DNA from: KACC-23026 sp963829575
GTDB lineage: Bacteria; Bacillota; Bacilli; Bacillales; Sporolactobacillaceae
Reading direction: 5' to 3'
Assembly (NCBI GenBank): GCA_963829575.1
Contig: CAWHJF010000001.1
Location: 1-64,000, forward strand
DNA: 64,000 nt
Shown here: piece after piece, positions 1 to 9,117 of the stretch
Position numbering within the stretch: the first letter of the stretch is position 1
How the letters are laid out: each line of letters starts with the position of its first letter
Notes under the pieces: model-generated
Database searches by the model: none
Seen by the model: the letters and a program-made list of their open reading frames with translations, nothing else
Told to the model about the DNA's origin: nothing
Made by a program: the position numbers and the translations under genes

Positions 1-197
1 CCAATAGGATGCGAATCTAAATCATAAACGATTCATTGCTCTCTGCTAATGTTAAACCCCATATTTTCTCTCGTGATCGCAATGAAACGAATTAAATGAG
101 ATAAAATCCGTCAAAATAAATTGGTCTATAAATTTATCTAAACCAATTGAGTTAAGCCTATAATTGCTCAGTTAATCAAAATATGTCAGTTAGAAGC

Positions 198-233
198 ACA
201 AAAAAGGAGCCTCCCATTGCTGAAGTCTCCTTT
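198..233 (-). terminator. Rho-independent terminator of the glycosidase-like gene
   Basis: On the minus strand AAAGGAG (233-227) pairs with CTCCTTT (209-203) and is followed by a T-rich run. It lies about 70 bases after the stop of the gene at 304-1180, so it probably ends that transcript. The rest of 1-303 is AT-rich and shows no gene. Confidence 0.6.
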
Positions 234-303
234 ACAGAATAGAATTTTTCATTGTCGTTTGATCGGGTTGCTCCCCAGCAGAAAGATAGGGCATGGTTCC
301 TTT

Positions 304-1180
304 TTATGGTTGCATGCGTTCCCAGCTTCCAACATGATGAATGGCCAATCCGCCAAATCCTGATGAGTCAGCATAGTAGTCTTGTACCTTAGCTAATTCC
401 TGATTCATATACGCTTCTCCTTCTTCATAGAAAGAAAGGCCTAGGCCTTCACTTGTTTGGGCCGTTTCAACCCCTACAACGATTTGTTTATTATATTTCT
501 CAGCTAGTTTCATTTCGTTTTTCACAAGATCAATGATTGATGGAGCAGAATCTCTATACGCCATAATCGTGACACTATTGGTATGGGCAATCACCCACTC
601 AGCTAAAAAACCCTTTCCATAAGTGTTTTTATAAGTGGTACCGTCAAACCAAAAAGGGAGATCCGCCTCAAGGGGAAGATTGAGAGCACTAGTGCCGATT
701 TGGGCTCTTGTTAATAAATCCTGATATCGTTTAATGGTGGTGGCTTGATTAGTCGACCATCCAGAATATAAATAAGGTTCAACATCTAAATGAACACCTG
801 AAAATTTTTGATTAGGTGAGGCACTGGATTGGTAGGTTTTCATCCAACTCAGAAATTGGTCCAAGCTCCTATTACCTTTTGGTGCCGCCCAGTCCGGTGC
901 ACCATCCAGCGCCAAAACTTGAATACCTTTTGCTGTCGCCTGTTCAATAAAGCTTCGATAACTGTCATTAGAAATCGTACGGTCGATTTGAAGATACAGT
1001 TTATTGATATGCTTGGCTTCAAGAAAAGCAAGCGTTCCCGCTCCATTATTAACAATCATTGATGAATTCCACAGCCAAGTTGCCTTAGTTTCGGGCTCAA
1101 CAGCCATTGCCTTTCCTCCAACACTTACAAAAAAAACATGCAAAAAGAATCAAAACCACCAGCACTATTTTCCTCATCAT
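304..1180 (-). pseudogene. Secreted glycosidase-like TIM-barrel protein, signal peptide frameshifted
   Basis: The readable body (304-1143) gives about 280 residues. It has an LDVEPY motif near residues 119-124, IMAYRD near 193-198 and VGVET near 223-227, the spacing of a GH18-like beta/alpha barrel with acidic residues at strand ends; the exact family and substrate are not recognised. The long frame begins at a CAT-derived ATG without a ribosome site. In the next frame, from ATG 1180 behind GGAG, a basic then hydrophobic stretch (MMRKIVLVVLILFACFF) runs into an eight-A tract at 1129-1136. Removing one A joins it to VSVGGKAMA, giving a normal signal peptide cleaved after AMA. The gene is therefore out of frame by one base, by mutation, phase variation or sequencing error. 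It has its own terminator downstream and no operon partner. Confidence 0.65.
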
Positions 1181-1186
1181 TTTCAT

Positions 1187-1710
1187 CTCCCACTTTGGAG
1201 CCAGTTCAGACAGAGCGGAACATGGCAACCTGACAACCCTACACAGTATTTGTGATTAGGCTCATGGCTTTGTGTCCTTCACTTTCATAGAAGTTTGCCT
1301 TTTTCAGATGCTATTTTCTAAATTATAATATACGATTTAACGAAATCAATCGAGTTTTTCAATGCGATTCTCAATTAGGAGCCATTGCACCAATATAGAA
1401 GAATTGAATGGCTAACAACACCCTAAACTACAACCGTTTCACCTGGATTTATATGGTAGATCATTACCCCTCAAGATCGGTTAGAAGGCAGAAAGTTCGC
1501 TGGGATGTCCTGTTAGAGTTAAGTGAGTGTACCGAAATAGGAGGCACCTCTTCTGTTTGGTAGTGTATTCTCGACAAATCCACTACAATAATCCTTTTCT
1601 TTATAACATGGGATTTAAAATGCCTCAAGATTTCAAATAGTAATATAACGGAATATTTATAATATAAAAACCCCTTGTCACCAAGGGGTTTTCAGCGTTG
1701 GAGGGCTAGG
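1187..1710. other. Intergenic region without a recognisable gene
   Basis: No open frame with a ribosome site and no RNA gene is visible. The right end contains the bidirectional hairpin at 1666-1692 and then the groEL-end-like repeat at 1711. The DNA is AT-rich and may be the decayed end of a further element. Confidence 0.5.
1666..1692. terminator. Bidirectional hairpin terminator next to the left att-like repeat
   Basis: CCCCTTG (1671-1677) pairs with CAAGGGG (1682-1688), with A5 before and T4 after, so it could act in both directions. A similar CCCTT...CAAGGGG pair precedes the genuine groEL end at 18886-18904, so this may also be part of the integration-site structure. Confidence 0.55.
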
Positions 1711-1728
1711 TATTACATCATGCCGACC
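1711..1728. repeat. Left copy of the groEL 3'-end att core (element A left end)
   Basis: TATTACATCATGCCG followed by ACC matches the genuine groEL end (18914-18931) except for one base at 1726. The bases to its right (GGTTT at 1733, ATGAGGTG at 1757) match the bases right of the middle copy (GGTTT at 9800, ATGAGGTG at 9824) with the same 24-base spacing, which marks both as element left ends. Confidence 0.65.
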
Positions 1729-1836
1729 ATTAGGTTTCACTCTGTTACACCAAAGAATGAGGTGTTTTTTGTGTTTTTTAAATTTATTGTCAAGGAACCT
1801 ATTTAAATAGAGAAATACCAGCCAAATTCAAGGATT

Positions 1837-1855
1837 GCACCAAATATTTTGGTGC
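1837..1855. repeat. Short perfect hairpin
   Basis: GCACCAAA (1837-1844) is inverted as TTTGGTGC (1848-1855) around three bases. No T run follows and no gene ends here. The surrounding 1740-2005 has no gene. Confidence 0.35.
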
Positions 1856-2005
1856 GAAGTTTGAGTAATTAAGATAGTTGAATGAATTTCATAAATTAAA
1901 GCCCTTGCGGGACAAGGTTTTCAGAACGCAAAAAAGGAGCTACCTCCCCAAATCTCGAAATAGTTAGCGTCCAAGCAAATTATTTCAGATTGGAGGAACA
2001 CTCCT

Positions 2006-3368
2006 ATGCCTATTATACGACAAGGAAGCCTGTTTGACCTACAAGATTTATATGATTTAGAACCTCCCCATCGTTATGAGGCAATTTTGTCTTCTATCGA
2101 TGTGAATTCAATTGTCTACCAAGTTGGTAAGAAGTCTTGGCGTGGTGCACCTTTGGAACTTAACTATCGTGCCATGATTCAATCTCTAATTATTCGTATT
2201 TCTGAGAAATTCCCTACAATAAAGGACCTAATTAGACGGCTTAACTGTGATTTTATTTTCAAACTCGATTGTGGCTTTTTGCTTTCGGATAAAACTCCGT
2301 CAGAGGCTGCTTATTCTCGTCTCATTTCAAAACTAAGTGAAACTAATATACTTGAAGAAGCAAATGAGAAGGTTGTCGAACAAGCGTGTGATGAAGGTTT
2401 CATCACGGATGATTCCGTTGCCATTGATGCCACACATTTTGAGGCCCGTGATCAAGCACCATCTAAGAGTGATAAAACCGAAGATAAAGAAAAGCCTAAG
2501 AAAAAGCGTGGTAGAAAAACAAAAGATGAGAGAGATCAATGGTTAAATGAAAAATCTCAACACGAAGCTACGCTTCCACTTTTCAAAAAGAAAATTGAAG
2601 CCCAGCTTGATGCCCCTTTAAAGGTACTTCATAATGAAGTCCCTCAACAACCAGAGTGGGGTATCAAGAAAAATAGTGAAGGCAAAAATGTTTTTTGGTA
2701 TGGCTATAAAGGGCATTTAGCTGTTGGGACTAAGAGCCAATACATTATAGAAGCTCTTTTTTCTTCTGGAAATTTAAATGATGGGAAGGCAGCAATCCCT
2801 TTATTAAAAGGTATTCATGAACGTTTACCAGTTTCAACCATCCAATATGGAATTATGGATGCAGGGTATGATTATGAAGCGATTTATGAACAGATACACC
2901 GAATGGGTCTTCAATCTGTGATTGCATATAATAAGCGAAATGAACGAGAACCCGAAGGGTTTGACAAGTATTTCGCCCCAACATGTGTGAGAGAACATTC
3001 CTACCGTTATGACAGCTTTGATCCAAAGTATGAGACTCTTAAATATACGCGACCAAAAGAATGTAAAGATTGTCCGTTATCCCATGACGATCTTTGTCAA
3101 AAGGTCTATAAAGTCAAAATCACAACAGATCTTCGAAAGTACGTAGCACCTGCTCGTGGATCACAAGCTTGGAAGTTATTATTTAAAAAAACGAACAGCG
3201 GTTGAACGAGTCAATGCCTATCTAAAAGAATTCTTTCAACTAAATAACGTGCGACATCGTACTGGAAAACGTGCTAAAGTTCATTTTGATTTAGTAACGC
3301 TTGTTTACAATGCTTCAAAACTGGCCTGTGACCGTATTAATTATAGCCTGAAACAAGAAGCAGCTTAA
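2006..3368 (+). pseudogene. DDE transposase (DUF772/DDE_Tnp_1_6 type), frameshifted
   Basis: Cut-and-paste transposase of the IS1182/IS5-like group. The first frame (2006-3205) starts at ATG behind GGAGG and contains the N-terminal DUF772-like part, a lysine-rich linker near residues 150-175, an AIDATHFEARD stretch and an IMDAGYDYE stretch that supply acidic residues of the DDE centre, and a CxxCPL cysteine motif. The C-terminal part (RTAVERVNAYLKEFFQLNN onwards) continues in another frame to 3368. Deleting one base of the A7 run at about 3184-3190 restores one protein of about 450 residues, including the ERxN-type end. The shift needed is +1, so a simple programmed -1 slip does not explain it. 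No terminal inverted repeats were identified. Confidence 0.75.
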
Positions 3369-3395
3369 AAGCCAATATTTTAAACTAATAAATAG

Positions 3396-3470
3396 CAAAG
3401 GGGAAACCGCGAGACTCCTGCGGGAAAAGCAACAGCTGAAGACCCCGCAGGAAGTGCTTTTCTTCCGAGT
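3396..3470. repeat. Extragenic GAGACTCCTGCGGG-type repeat, copy 1
   Basis: GAGACTCCTGCGGGAAAAGC at 3411-3430, with CCTGCGGG (3417-3424) inverted as CCCGCAGG (3444-3451). This family of GC-rich extragenic repeats is common in Bacillaceae genomes. Related copies lie at 5056-5185, 5300-5345 and 32073-32185. Confidence 0.6.
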
Positions 3471-3585
3471 TATCATGAACGAAACTAGCTCCTTACTCGT
3501 AAATTCGTAGGTTAATTTGGTAAGAATGTTTGTTGACACAAAAAACAAACCAAATCAGAGCTACATTACGGAAGGAGCTAGTATT

Positions 3586-4629
3586 ATGAAGGATACCATA
3601 AAATATGTAGGTTTAGACGTATCAAAAGAGAAAATTGCAGTCGCTATTGCTGAAGAGGGTCGTAGAGAACCTAGATATTTTGGAATGCTTCCTCATACAC
3701 CGGAAGCAATTAGAAAATTAGTTAAAAAACTTGGAGACCCTGACACTCTTCGAGTCTGTTACGAAGCAGGTCCTACTGGATACCCATTATATAGACAATT
3801 ACTTACCATGGGCGTTCATTGTGAGGTGATCGCACCGTCGTTAATTCCCCAACGGCCTGGCGAACGTATTAAAACGGATCGTAGAGGTGCTATTCGACTG
3901 GCTCAACTACATAGAGCCGGTGAACTTACATCAATCTATGTTCCCACCCCAGAAGATGAAGCGCTTCGCGACTTAGTTCGTGCACGGGAAGATGCAAAGG
4001 AAGATGAGCTAAGAGCTAGACATCGACTAAATAAATTCTTATTGCGAAATACTATTCAACCTCCATCTAAAATGACGAAATGGACCAAGAAGTATCACGC
4101 CTAGCTAGATTCTCTAAAATTCGAAAACACTGCTTTGCGTATCGTTTTTCAGGAATATCATCATCAAATAAAAGAGATTGAACAACGTATTCTAAGACTT
4201 GAAAAGGAAATTGAACATCAGGCAACCGAAGGTGCCCATGCCCCAATTATACAAGCTTTACAAGCACTAAGAGGCGTTGCGCTTATCACAGCGGCAAGTC
4301 TCGCTGCTGAGATTGGTTCCTTTAAACGTTTTCCAACTGCCAAAAAATTTATGGCTTATGTTGGATTGATTCCGAGCGAATATTCTAGTGGCGAGAGAAG
4401 ATTCCAAGGTAGAATCACCAAAACGGGAAAACGCCTAGACGGGCTACCTCCAACCATCCAATCCATATCCTGGAAAGCACAAAATAGGTTGCACAAAAGG
4501 TATTATCGACTATTATCCAGAGGAAAAGAAGGAGGAAAAGCAATCACTGTAGTGGCTAGAGAATTGGCAGGTTTTATTTGGGCAATTGCGCAAAAGTCAA
4601 TTGAACCATCCAAGGGTATAAAGATTTAA
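3586..4629 (+). pseudogene. IS110-family transposase, inactivated
   Basis: DEDD-type transposase of IS110, a family that moves without terminal inverted repeats. ATG 3586 follows a good ribosome site (GGAAGGAG). The N-terminal domain shows GLDVSKEK (first D), CYEAGPTGYP (E) and KTDRRG (third acidic D). The fourth acid, normally D in a DRRDA motif, is G here. The frame is closed by TAG at 4102-4104 where the family has a tryptophan (TGG), and the same frame resumes at once. It covers the coiled-coil linker and the C-terminal Transposase_20 region (RGVALITAASLAAEIG, then YVGLIPSEYSSGERR) up to 4629. With a lost catalytic residue and a premature stop, this copy is almost certainly dead. Confidence 0.85.
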
Positions 4630-4916
4630 AAAGTCATCGTTGAAAAGCAAGCATCTTGGTTTAAGAATAAATCATTGTGGATAGGGCTCAAAGGCAAAGA
4701 GTAAAACCGGAAAGGAAAACCCACGTGCCTCCTCTGTGCTAATCTGAAATACGATGAACGCACGTCACGAGTTAGTGGAAAGTCCTTTATACGGAAAGAT
4801 AAAATGTGAGAACCCACGAATATCAGAATGCTAACCGCAGTAGAGTTTTTTGCCTTTGTGCCGTGTTTTTAATGGTGCTAAAAAGGAGGAGATTTTAGTT
4901 CTCAACTTTAAACAAT

Positions 4917-4977
4917 TTCTCACTTTCAGGATTATCCGTCAAGAAAAGCACTTGACCGACAATCCTGAAAGTGAGAA
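4917..4977. repeat. Long two-tier hairpin
   Basis: A 17-bp perfect outer stem (4917-4933 with 4961-4977) encloses a second stem, GTCAAG (4938-4943) with CTTGAC (4951-4956). It sits between the dead IS110 gene and more extragenic repeats, and no gene ends beside it. It could be a structured insertion-sequence end or a small MITE; its function is unknown. Confidence 0.6.
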
Positions 4978-5055
4978 GCGATCAATTAAGCTGAGAAAGA
5001 AAAATCTATAGCCATAAATAGCTCTAAAATACACAATAGGAAATAAGTTGATTGA

Positions 5056-5185
5056 AGCGTAAGGTGCGAGACTCCTACGGGAATAGCGCGTGTCCGAAGA
5101 TCCACTTGGGAACACAAATATTCAATTCCCAAGTTAGCTGAGGCCGCGCCCGTGGAAAGCGAGCAACCTGGAGCGAAAATCAACA
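5056..5185. repeat. Extragenic GAGACTCCTGCGGG-type repeat, copy 2
   Basis: GAGACTCCTACGGGAATAGC at 5068-5087 differs from copy 1 at a few bases. It continues into CCGAAGATCCAC, a short internal inverted CTTGGGAA/TTCCCAAG pair and CCCGTGGAAAGCGAG. It is longer than copy 1. Confidence 0.55.
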
Positions 5186-5204
5186 ACCGGCTTACTTCGA
5201 TCAC

Positions 5205-5245
5205 AACACTAAAAAAGAAGCAAAAACGCTTCTCTTATTAGTGTT
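5205..5245. terminator. Hairpin, possible bidirectional terminator
   Basis: AACACTAA and AGAAGC on the left are inverted as GCTTCT and TTAGTGTT on the right (5205-5245), with A/T-rich bases inside. No gene ends close by on either strand, so its role is uncertain. Confidence 0.4.
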
Positions 5246-5299
5246 GCCTAAAAACTGATTCAAAACCCGATTTTGAGTGGGGGCCTTGACAGTTTCGTT

Positions 5300-5345
5300 C
5301 ATATCAGGAGGCTGAAGCGTTGCCCGCGGAAAGCGAGTGGTTTAC
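5300..5345. repeat. Extragenic repeat fragment, copy 3
   Basis: CAGGAGGCTGAAGCG and CCCGCGGAAAGCGAG resemble the distal halves of the repeats at 3396 and 5056. Only part of the unit is present. Confidence 0.4.
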
Positions 5346-5495
5346 CCAAGAAAATAGATGGTATCAAATTTAACAAACCAACTTTTTAAAAAAGTAACAA
5401 GAAATATTCTGTTAAACTGTACTTTTCTTGGAAAAGCAATTATGAAATTGATTCAGTTTTTAATTTTTTTAAAAAAAGATTTAAATGAATAATGA

Positions 5496-5535
5496 AATCG
5501 AGTAAAAACCCGAAAGTTTTTTACTCGATTTTTTC
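5496..5535 (+). terminator. Strong hairpin with T-run 35 bases past the repeat-protein gene
   Basis: ATCGAGTAAAAA pairs with TTTTTACTCGAT and is followed on the plus strand by T6. It may end the minus-strand gene at 5570 through the same hairpin, although the T-run on that side is weaker. Confidence 0.6.
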
Positions 5536-5569
5536 TTTTATAAGCTAAAAGTGGGTCGTTTTTGGTTAT

Positions 5570-8500
5570 TTAAGCTGTTTTTTCGCAATTTCCGATAAAG
5601 GTAGTGGGGCTCATTGCTGCAGTAAACGTGGTAGCAAATGTGTCTCCCATGTTATCTGTGGCAAAGATCGTCCAAGTGCCAATGTTCGATGGATTAATTG
5701 AAACGGCAATGGTTACCTCAAAAATACCATTAAAAAGACCATTTGCCATAGCCGTTCCGTGAATTCTTGCAAAGTTATTGTCCTCACAGAGAATATCAAT
5801 TCTTCTTCCTTGTAGGAAATTAATGGATGTCCCCCCTGATCCGAAAGTAATATTAAAATTATCTATGTTTGGATTACAGCCAGGACTCGCGATAAAGCAT
5901 TGAACGGACGATACGTTAATGGTCCCTGTTAAGGTAGATGACACGCCACCTTTCGTAATATTTACTGTTGCAGGTGCGCGGTTACCTGAAATACCTAGGC
6001 GAAACTTGCATGGACATGCCTGAGGAGGGCATTCGACGTGAGTGCCAGCGTTGGTCGTCACGGTTTGCCCACTGACGGTAGTGCTAGCCGTTATAAGCAC
6101 GGATAAGAACGGTGTTCCGGGTGGAACCTTAACCGTTGTTGTGAAATTACCGTTGACATCTGAAGTAGCTGGATTTGGACTGAATGTGACAACACTAGGA
6201 GAAGCGTCAAAAGAAATGTTGGCTCCCGCAACAGGTACGCCGCCGCAGCTAATATTACCCGTAATGAGTCCTTCACAATTAATATTAGGCGGAACAGATA
6301 AAGTCAACGTGCATTGGGGACTTGGACAATCTACCAAGACATCAGTTGAGACGGAAAGTAGTTGCCCATTAACGGTAGTAGAAGCAGTAAGGGTGACTGT
6401 TTGAGATGGCGTTCCCGGTGGGACGGTAATACCCGCGAAATAGTTGCCATGCGAACCGGTAACCGTTGGATTAGGATCAAAGGTTAGAATATTAGGATTA
6501 CTGGTTAAATGAACAACGGCTCCTTCAATCGCTGTGTTCCCACAAAAAACACTTCCTTCTATAGAACCGTCACACGTGATCGTAGCTTGAGAAAATAACT
6601 CGATTGTACACGGAGTAGGTTGGCATTCGACGTGAGTGCCAGCGTTGGTCGTCACGGTTTGCCCACTGACGGTAGTGCTAGCCGTTATAAGCACGGATAA
6701 GAACGGTGTTCCGGGTGGAACCTTAACCGTTGTTGTGAAATTACCGTTGACATCTGAAGTAGCTGGATTTGGACTGAATGTGACAACACTAGGAGAAGCG
6801 TCAAAAGAAATGTTGGCTCCCGCAACAGGTACGCCGCCGCAGCTAATATTACCCGTAATGAGTCCTTCACAATTAATATTAGGCGGAACAGATAAAGTCA
6901 ACGTGCATTGGGGACTTGGACAATCTACCAAGACATCAGTTGAGACGGAAAGTAGTTGCCCATTAACGGTAGTAGAAGCAGTAAGGGTGACTGTTTGAGA
7001 TGGCGTTCCCGGTGGGACGGTAATACCCGCGAAATAGTTGCCATGCGAACCGGTAACCGTTGGATTAGGATCAAAGGTTAGAATATTAGGATTACTGGTT
7101 AAATGAACAACGGCTCCTTCAATCGCTGTGTTCCCACAAAAAACACTTCCTTCTATAGAACTGTTACATATAATTGTATCTTGAATAAATAAGTCTATTT
7201 CACACGGAATAGCAGGACATTCGACTCGAGTGCCTACACTGGTCGTCACGGTTTGGCCATTTACAGTGGCAGTAGCTGTAATAAGCACTGATAAGAATGG
7301 GGTACCTGGAGGGACTATAACAGTTGCTGTAAAATCACCGTTTGAGTTCGAAGTTGCCGGATTGGGGCTAAAAGTTACAACGTCTGGAAACCCGTTTAAA
7401 ACTATTTCTGCATCTGAAACGGGAACTCCCCCACAGCTAATATTACCGGTAATGAGTCCTTCACAATCAATTCCAGTTAGGACGGATAAGGTTAGCTCAC
7501 AATGTGAACTAGGACAATCGACTAAGACATCGATTGAAGCCGAGACCGTTTGCTTATTAACAGTCGTAGAAGCAGTAATGGTGACCATTTGAGGAGGTGT
7601 ACCAGGTACCACGGTAATACCAGAGAAATAGTTGCCATTAGATCCTGTAAAAGTTGGATTAGGGTCGAATTGCAGAATCGCAGGACTACTTGTCAATTGA
7701 ACAAGAGCCCCTTCAATAACCGTGTCATCACAAAATACTCTTCCCTCCAAAAATCCATCACAGGTGATGGCGTCTTGGGTAAACAACTCAATTGTACACG
7801 GATCAGCAGGGCATTCTACAATCGTTTCAAGAGACGTTGATAAGAATTGACCATTGATAGATGTTGTTGCGGTAATGGTAACTGAAGTAGGTGGTGTTCC
7901 CTCAGGAACTGTAGCAGTCGCTGTAAAATTACCGTTTGCATCCGTACTCGACGGATTAGGATTGAAAGATACAATGTTTGGTGAAGCACTAAATGAGACT
8001 AGAGCATTTTCAATAGGGATGCCACCACAGTGGACTTTACCAGAAAGGGGTCTCTCACATATTATTGCTGATGGAACAAAGAGATCTAAATTACATGGAG
8101 AACAATTAAATATAATCTCATTTGCCGTCTTACTTATTTGAAGTGATTGTTGATGCGTTATCCAATCATATACTTTTGGAACTGAGATACACATATTTTC
8201 GAGTTGTTTTGGTACTGTATCTTGATTGATGTGCTGTTTTTTTGCTTCATGAGGTGTTAGCGAAGAAGTTGTTTCTTGTCCAAATATGTTAGTTGGGAAA
8301 ATCGTTGAGCATGAATTGGGTGATGGATCGTGACAACGAATTGGTTTAATCCTTTCACGAGGGGCACAGAAGGAAGCATTCATTTCAACAACTGTATTTG
8401 TTACGACTTTAATGTCTTGGCAGATCTCAAGAAAGATATCCAATGATGTAAAAATGTTGTCTCGACAATTTGCTGTTGCCTGACAATGAAAGTCTGTAAC

Positions 8501-8821
8501 ATTACACCGAAGTTCTGTTCCTTCGGGCGCACAAAGAATTAGCGTTTCAATTGATTGAAATAAAATCGGTTCTGATAGACAATTTACAGTTGGATTTTCC
8601 ACTTCTATTACAATATAGCCTTGTTTTATCACATTAATTTTTTGTAAAGTTATCTGATCACCTGAAGGTAATGTGACCCTAACATCTTCTCTAGGAGTAA
8701 GACCCTCTTGGCAAAGGATTGCTCCTGGTGTTGTTGGGTCTATCGTGTTACCTTGTTGATCGGTTAAAAAGCATGAGACAAATCCGTTATTATTAAGAAC
8801 ATTACAAATGTCTGGATGCAA
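5570..8821 (-). CDS. Giant cysteine-rich Ig-like repeat protein (1083 aa), possible spore-surface protein
   Basis: Function not recognised. The start is TTG at 8821, eight bases behind a near-perfect GAAAGGAGG. There is no signal peptide or membrane segment. Residues 1-240 form an N-terminal region with about 15 cysteines and a PKVYDW motif of a kind I associate with Bacillus spore-coat-like proteins. Residues about 241-930 are seven tandem repeats of roughly 99 residues, each with three cysteines (starting CxxxLF or CxLTLSV, mid IxCxG...GxxxCGG, ending VECP or VDCP) and the FxPNP...GNF...VPPGTP pattern of bacterial Ig-like (Big-type) beta-sandwich repeats. A distinct C-terminal domain of about 150 residues follows. 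Repeats 4-5 and 6-7 are near-identical at DNA level. Reducing-side localisation plus many cysteines suggests disulfide cross-linking in a mother-cell-assembled layer; this is inference. It is the main cargo gene of element A. Confidence 0.8.
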   Translation of the reverse strand: MHPDICNVLNNNGFVSCFLTDQQGNTIDPTTPGAILCQEGLTPREDVRVTLPSGDQITLQKINVIKQGYIVIEVENPTVNCLSEPILFQSIETLILCAPEGTELRCNVTDFHCQATANCRDNIFTSLDIFLEICQDIKVVTNTVVEMNASFCAPRERIKPIRCHDPSPNSCSTIFPTNIFGQETTSSLTPHEAKKQHINQDTVPKQLENMCISVPKVYDWITHQQSLQISKTANEIIFNCSPCNLDLFVPSAIICERPLSGKVHCGGIPIENALVSFSASPNIVSFNPNPSSTDANGNFTATATVPEGTPPTSVTITATTSINGQFLSTSLETIVECPADPCTIELFTQDAITCDGFLEGRVFCDDTVIEGALVQLTSSPAILQFDPNPTFTGSNGNYFSGITVVPGTPPQMVTITASTTVNKQTVSASIDVLVDCPSSHCELTLSVLTGIDCEGLITGNISCGGVPVSDAEIVLNGFPDVVTFSPNPATSNSNGDFTATVIVPPGTPFLSVLITATATVNGQTVTTSVGTRVECPAIPCEIDLFIQDTIICNSSIEGSVFCGNTAIEGAVVHLTSNPNILTFDPNPTVTGSHGNYFAGITVPPGTPSQTVTLTASTTVNGQLLSVSTDVLVDCPSPQCTLTLSVPPNINCEGLITGNISCGGVPVAGANISFDASPSVVTFSPNPATSDVNGNFTTTVKVPPGTPFLSVLITASTTVSGQTVTTNAGTHVECQPTPCTIELFSQATITCDGSIEGSVFCGNTAIEGAVVHLTSNPNILTFDPNPTVTGSHGNYFAGITVPPGTPSQTVTLTASTTVNGQLLSVSTDVLVDCPSPQCTLTLSVPPNINCEGLITGNISCGGVPVAGANISFDASPSVVTFSPNPATSDVNGNFTTTVKVPPGTPFLSVLITASTTVSGQTVTTNAGTHVECPPQACPCKFRLGISGNRAPATVNITKGGVSSTLTGTINVSSVQCFIASPGCNPNIDNFNITFGSGGTSINFLQGRRIDILCEDNNFARIHGTAMANGLFNGIFEVTIAVSINPSNIGTWTIFATDNMGDTFATTFTAAMSPTTFIGNCEKTA
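6028..7161. repeat. 540-bp tandem duplication inside the repeat-protein gene
   Basis: 6028-6567 and 6622-7161 appear identical base for base (offset 594), covering most of two Ig-like units. The flanking 54 bases between copies differ slightly. This points to a recent duplication or gene conversion, and to a length-variable locus. Confidence 0.85.
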
Positions 8822-9117
8822 GGTTTAAACCTCCTTTCAAACAGTAAACCCTATATAGTCGTAAAGTTATCCTCCTTGACCTTTTCTAGATCCTTTTGAA
8901 AAATGCACTTTATAAAATATGAGGTTATTTCCTCTGTTGATTGGATGAAAGCCACAGACGCTCATTAATTGGGTGATAGATTTGATTTATCCATCGGAAA
9001 TTATGTGAAGACAAATTCTAACAAGAAAAAAGTTATGAAAATTTACTGCGCAATAAATACCTTCATTTTTAGGTGGTTTTGTGAAAGTATGTATTTAAGC
9101 TAAAGTTCAGGTTTGTT
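8822..9117. other. Upstream region of the repeat-protein gene
   Basis: It contains the gene's ribosome site (8830-8838). The remainder is AT-rich with no gene or clear promoter that I could fix. Confidence 0.4.

Larger units (their letters stand above)
4630..5569. other. Repeat-rich intergenic region
   Basis: No credible gene. It contains the 4917-4977 hairpin, two extragenic GC-rich repeats (5056-5185, 5300-5345), the 5205-5245 hairpin and the 5496-5535 terminator. Open frames here lack ribosome sites. Confidence 0.6.

Noticed and set aside
6042..6998. Identical 120-codon open frames on the plus strand (6042-6404 and 6636-6998)
   Set aside because: They are antisense to the Ig-like repeats and exist twice only because the coding repeat is duplicated. 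No ribosome sites.
6028..7161. Possible CRISPR-like array
   Set aside because: The repeats are long, in frame and code for protein domains. No short repeat-spacer pattern occurs in the window.
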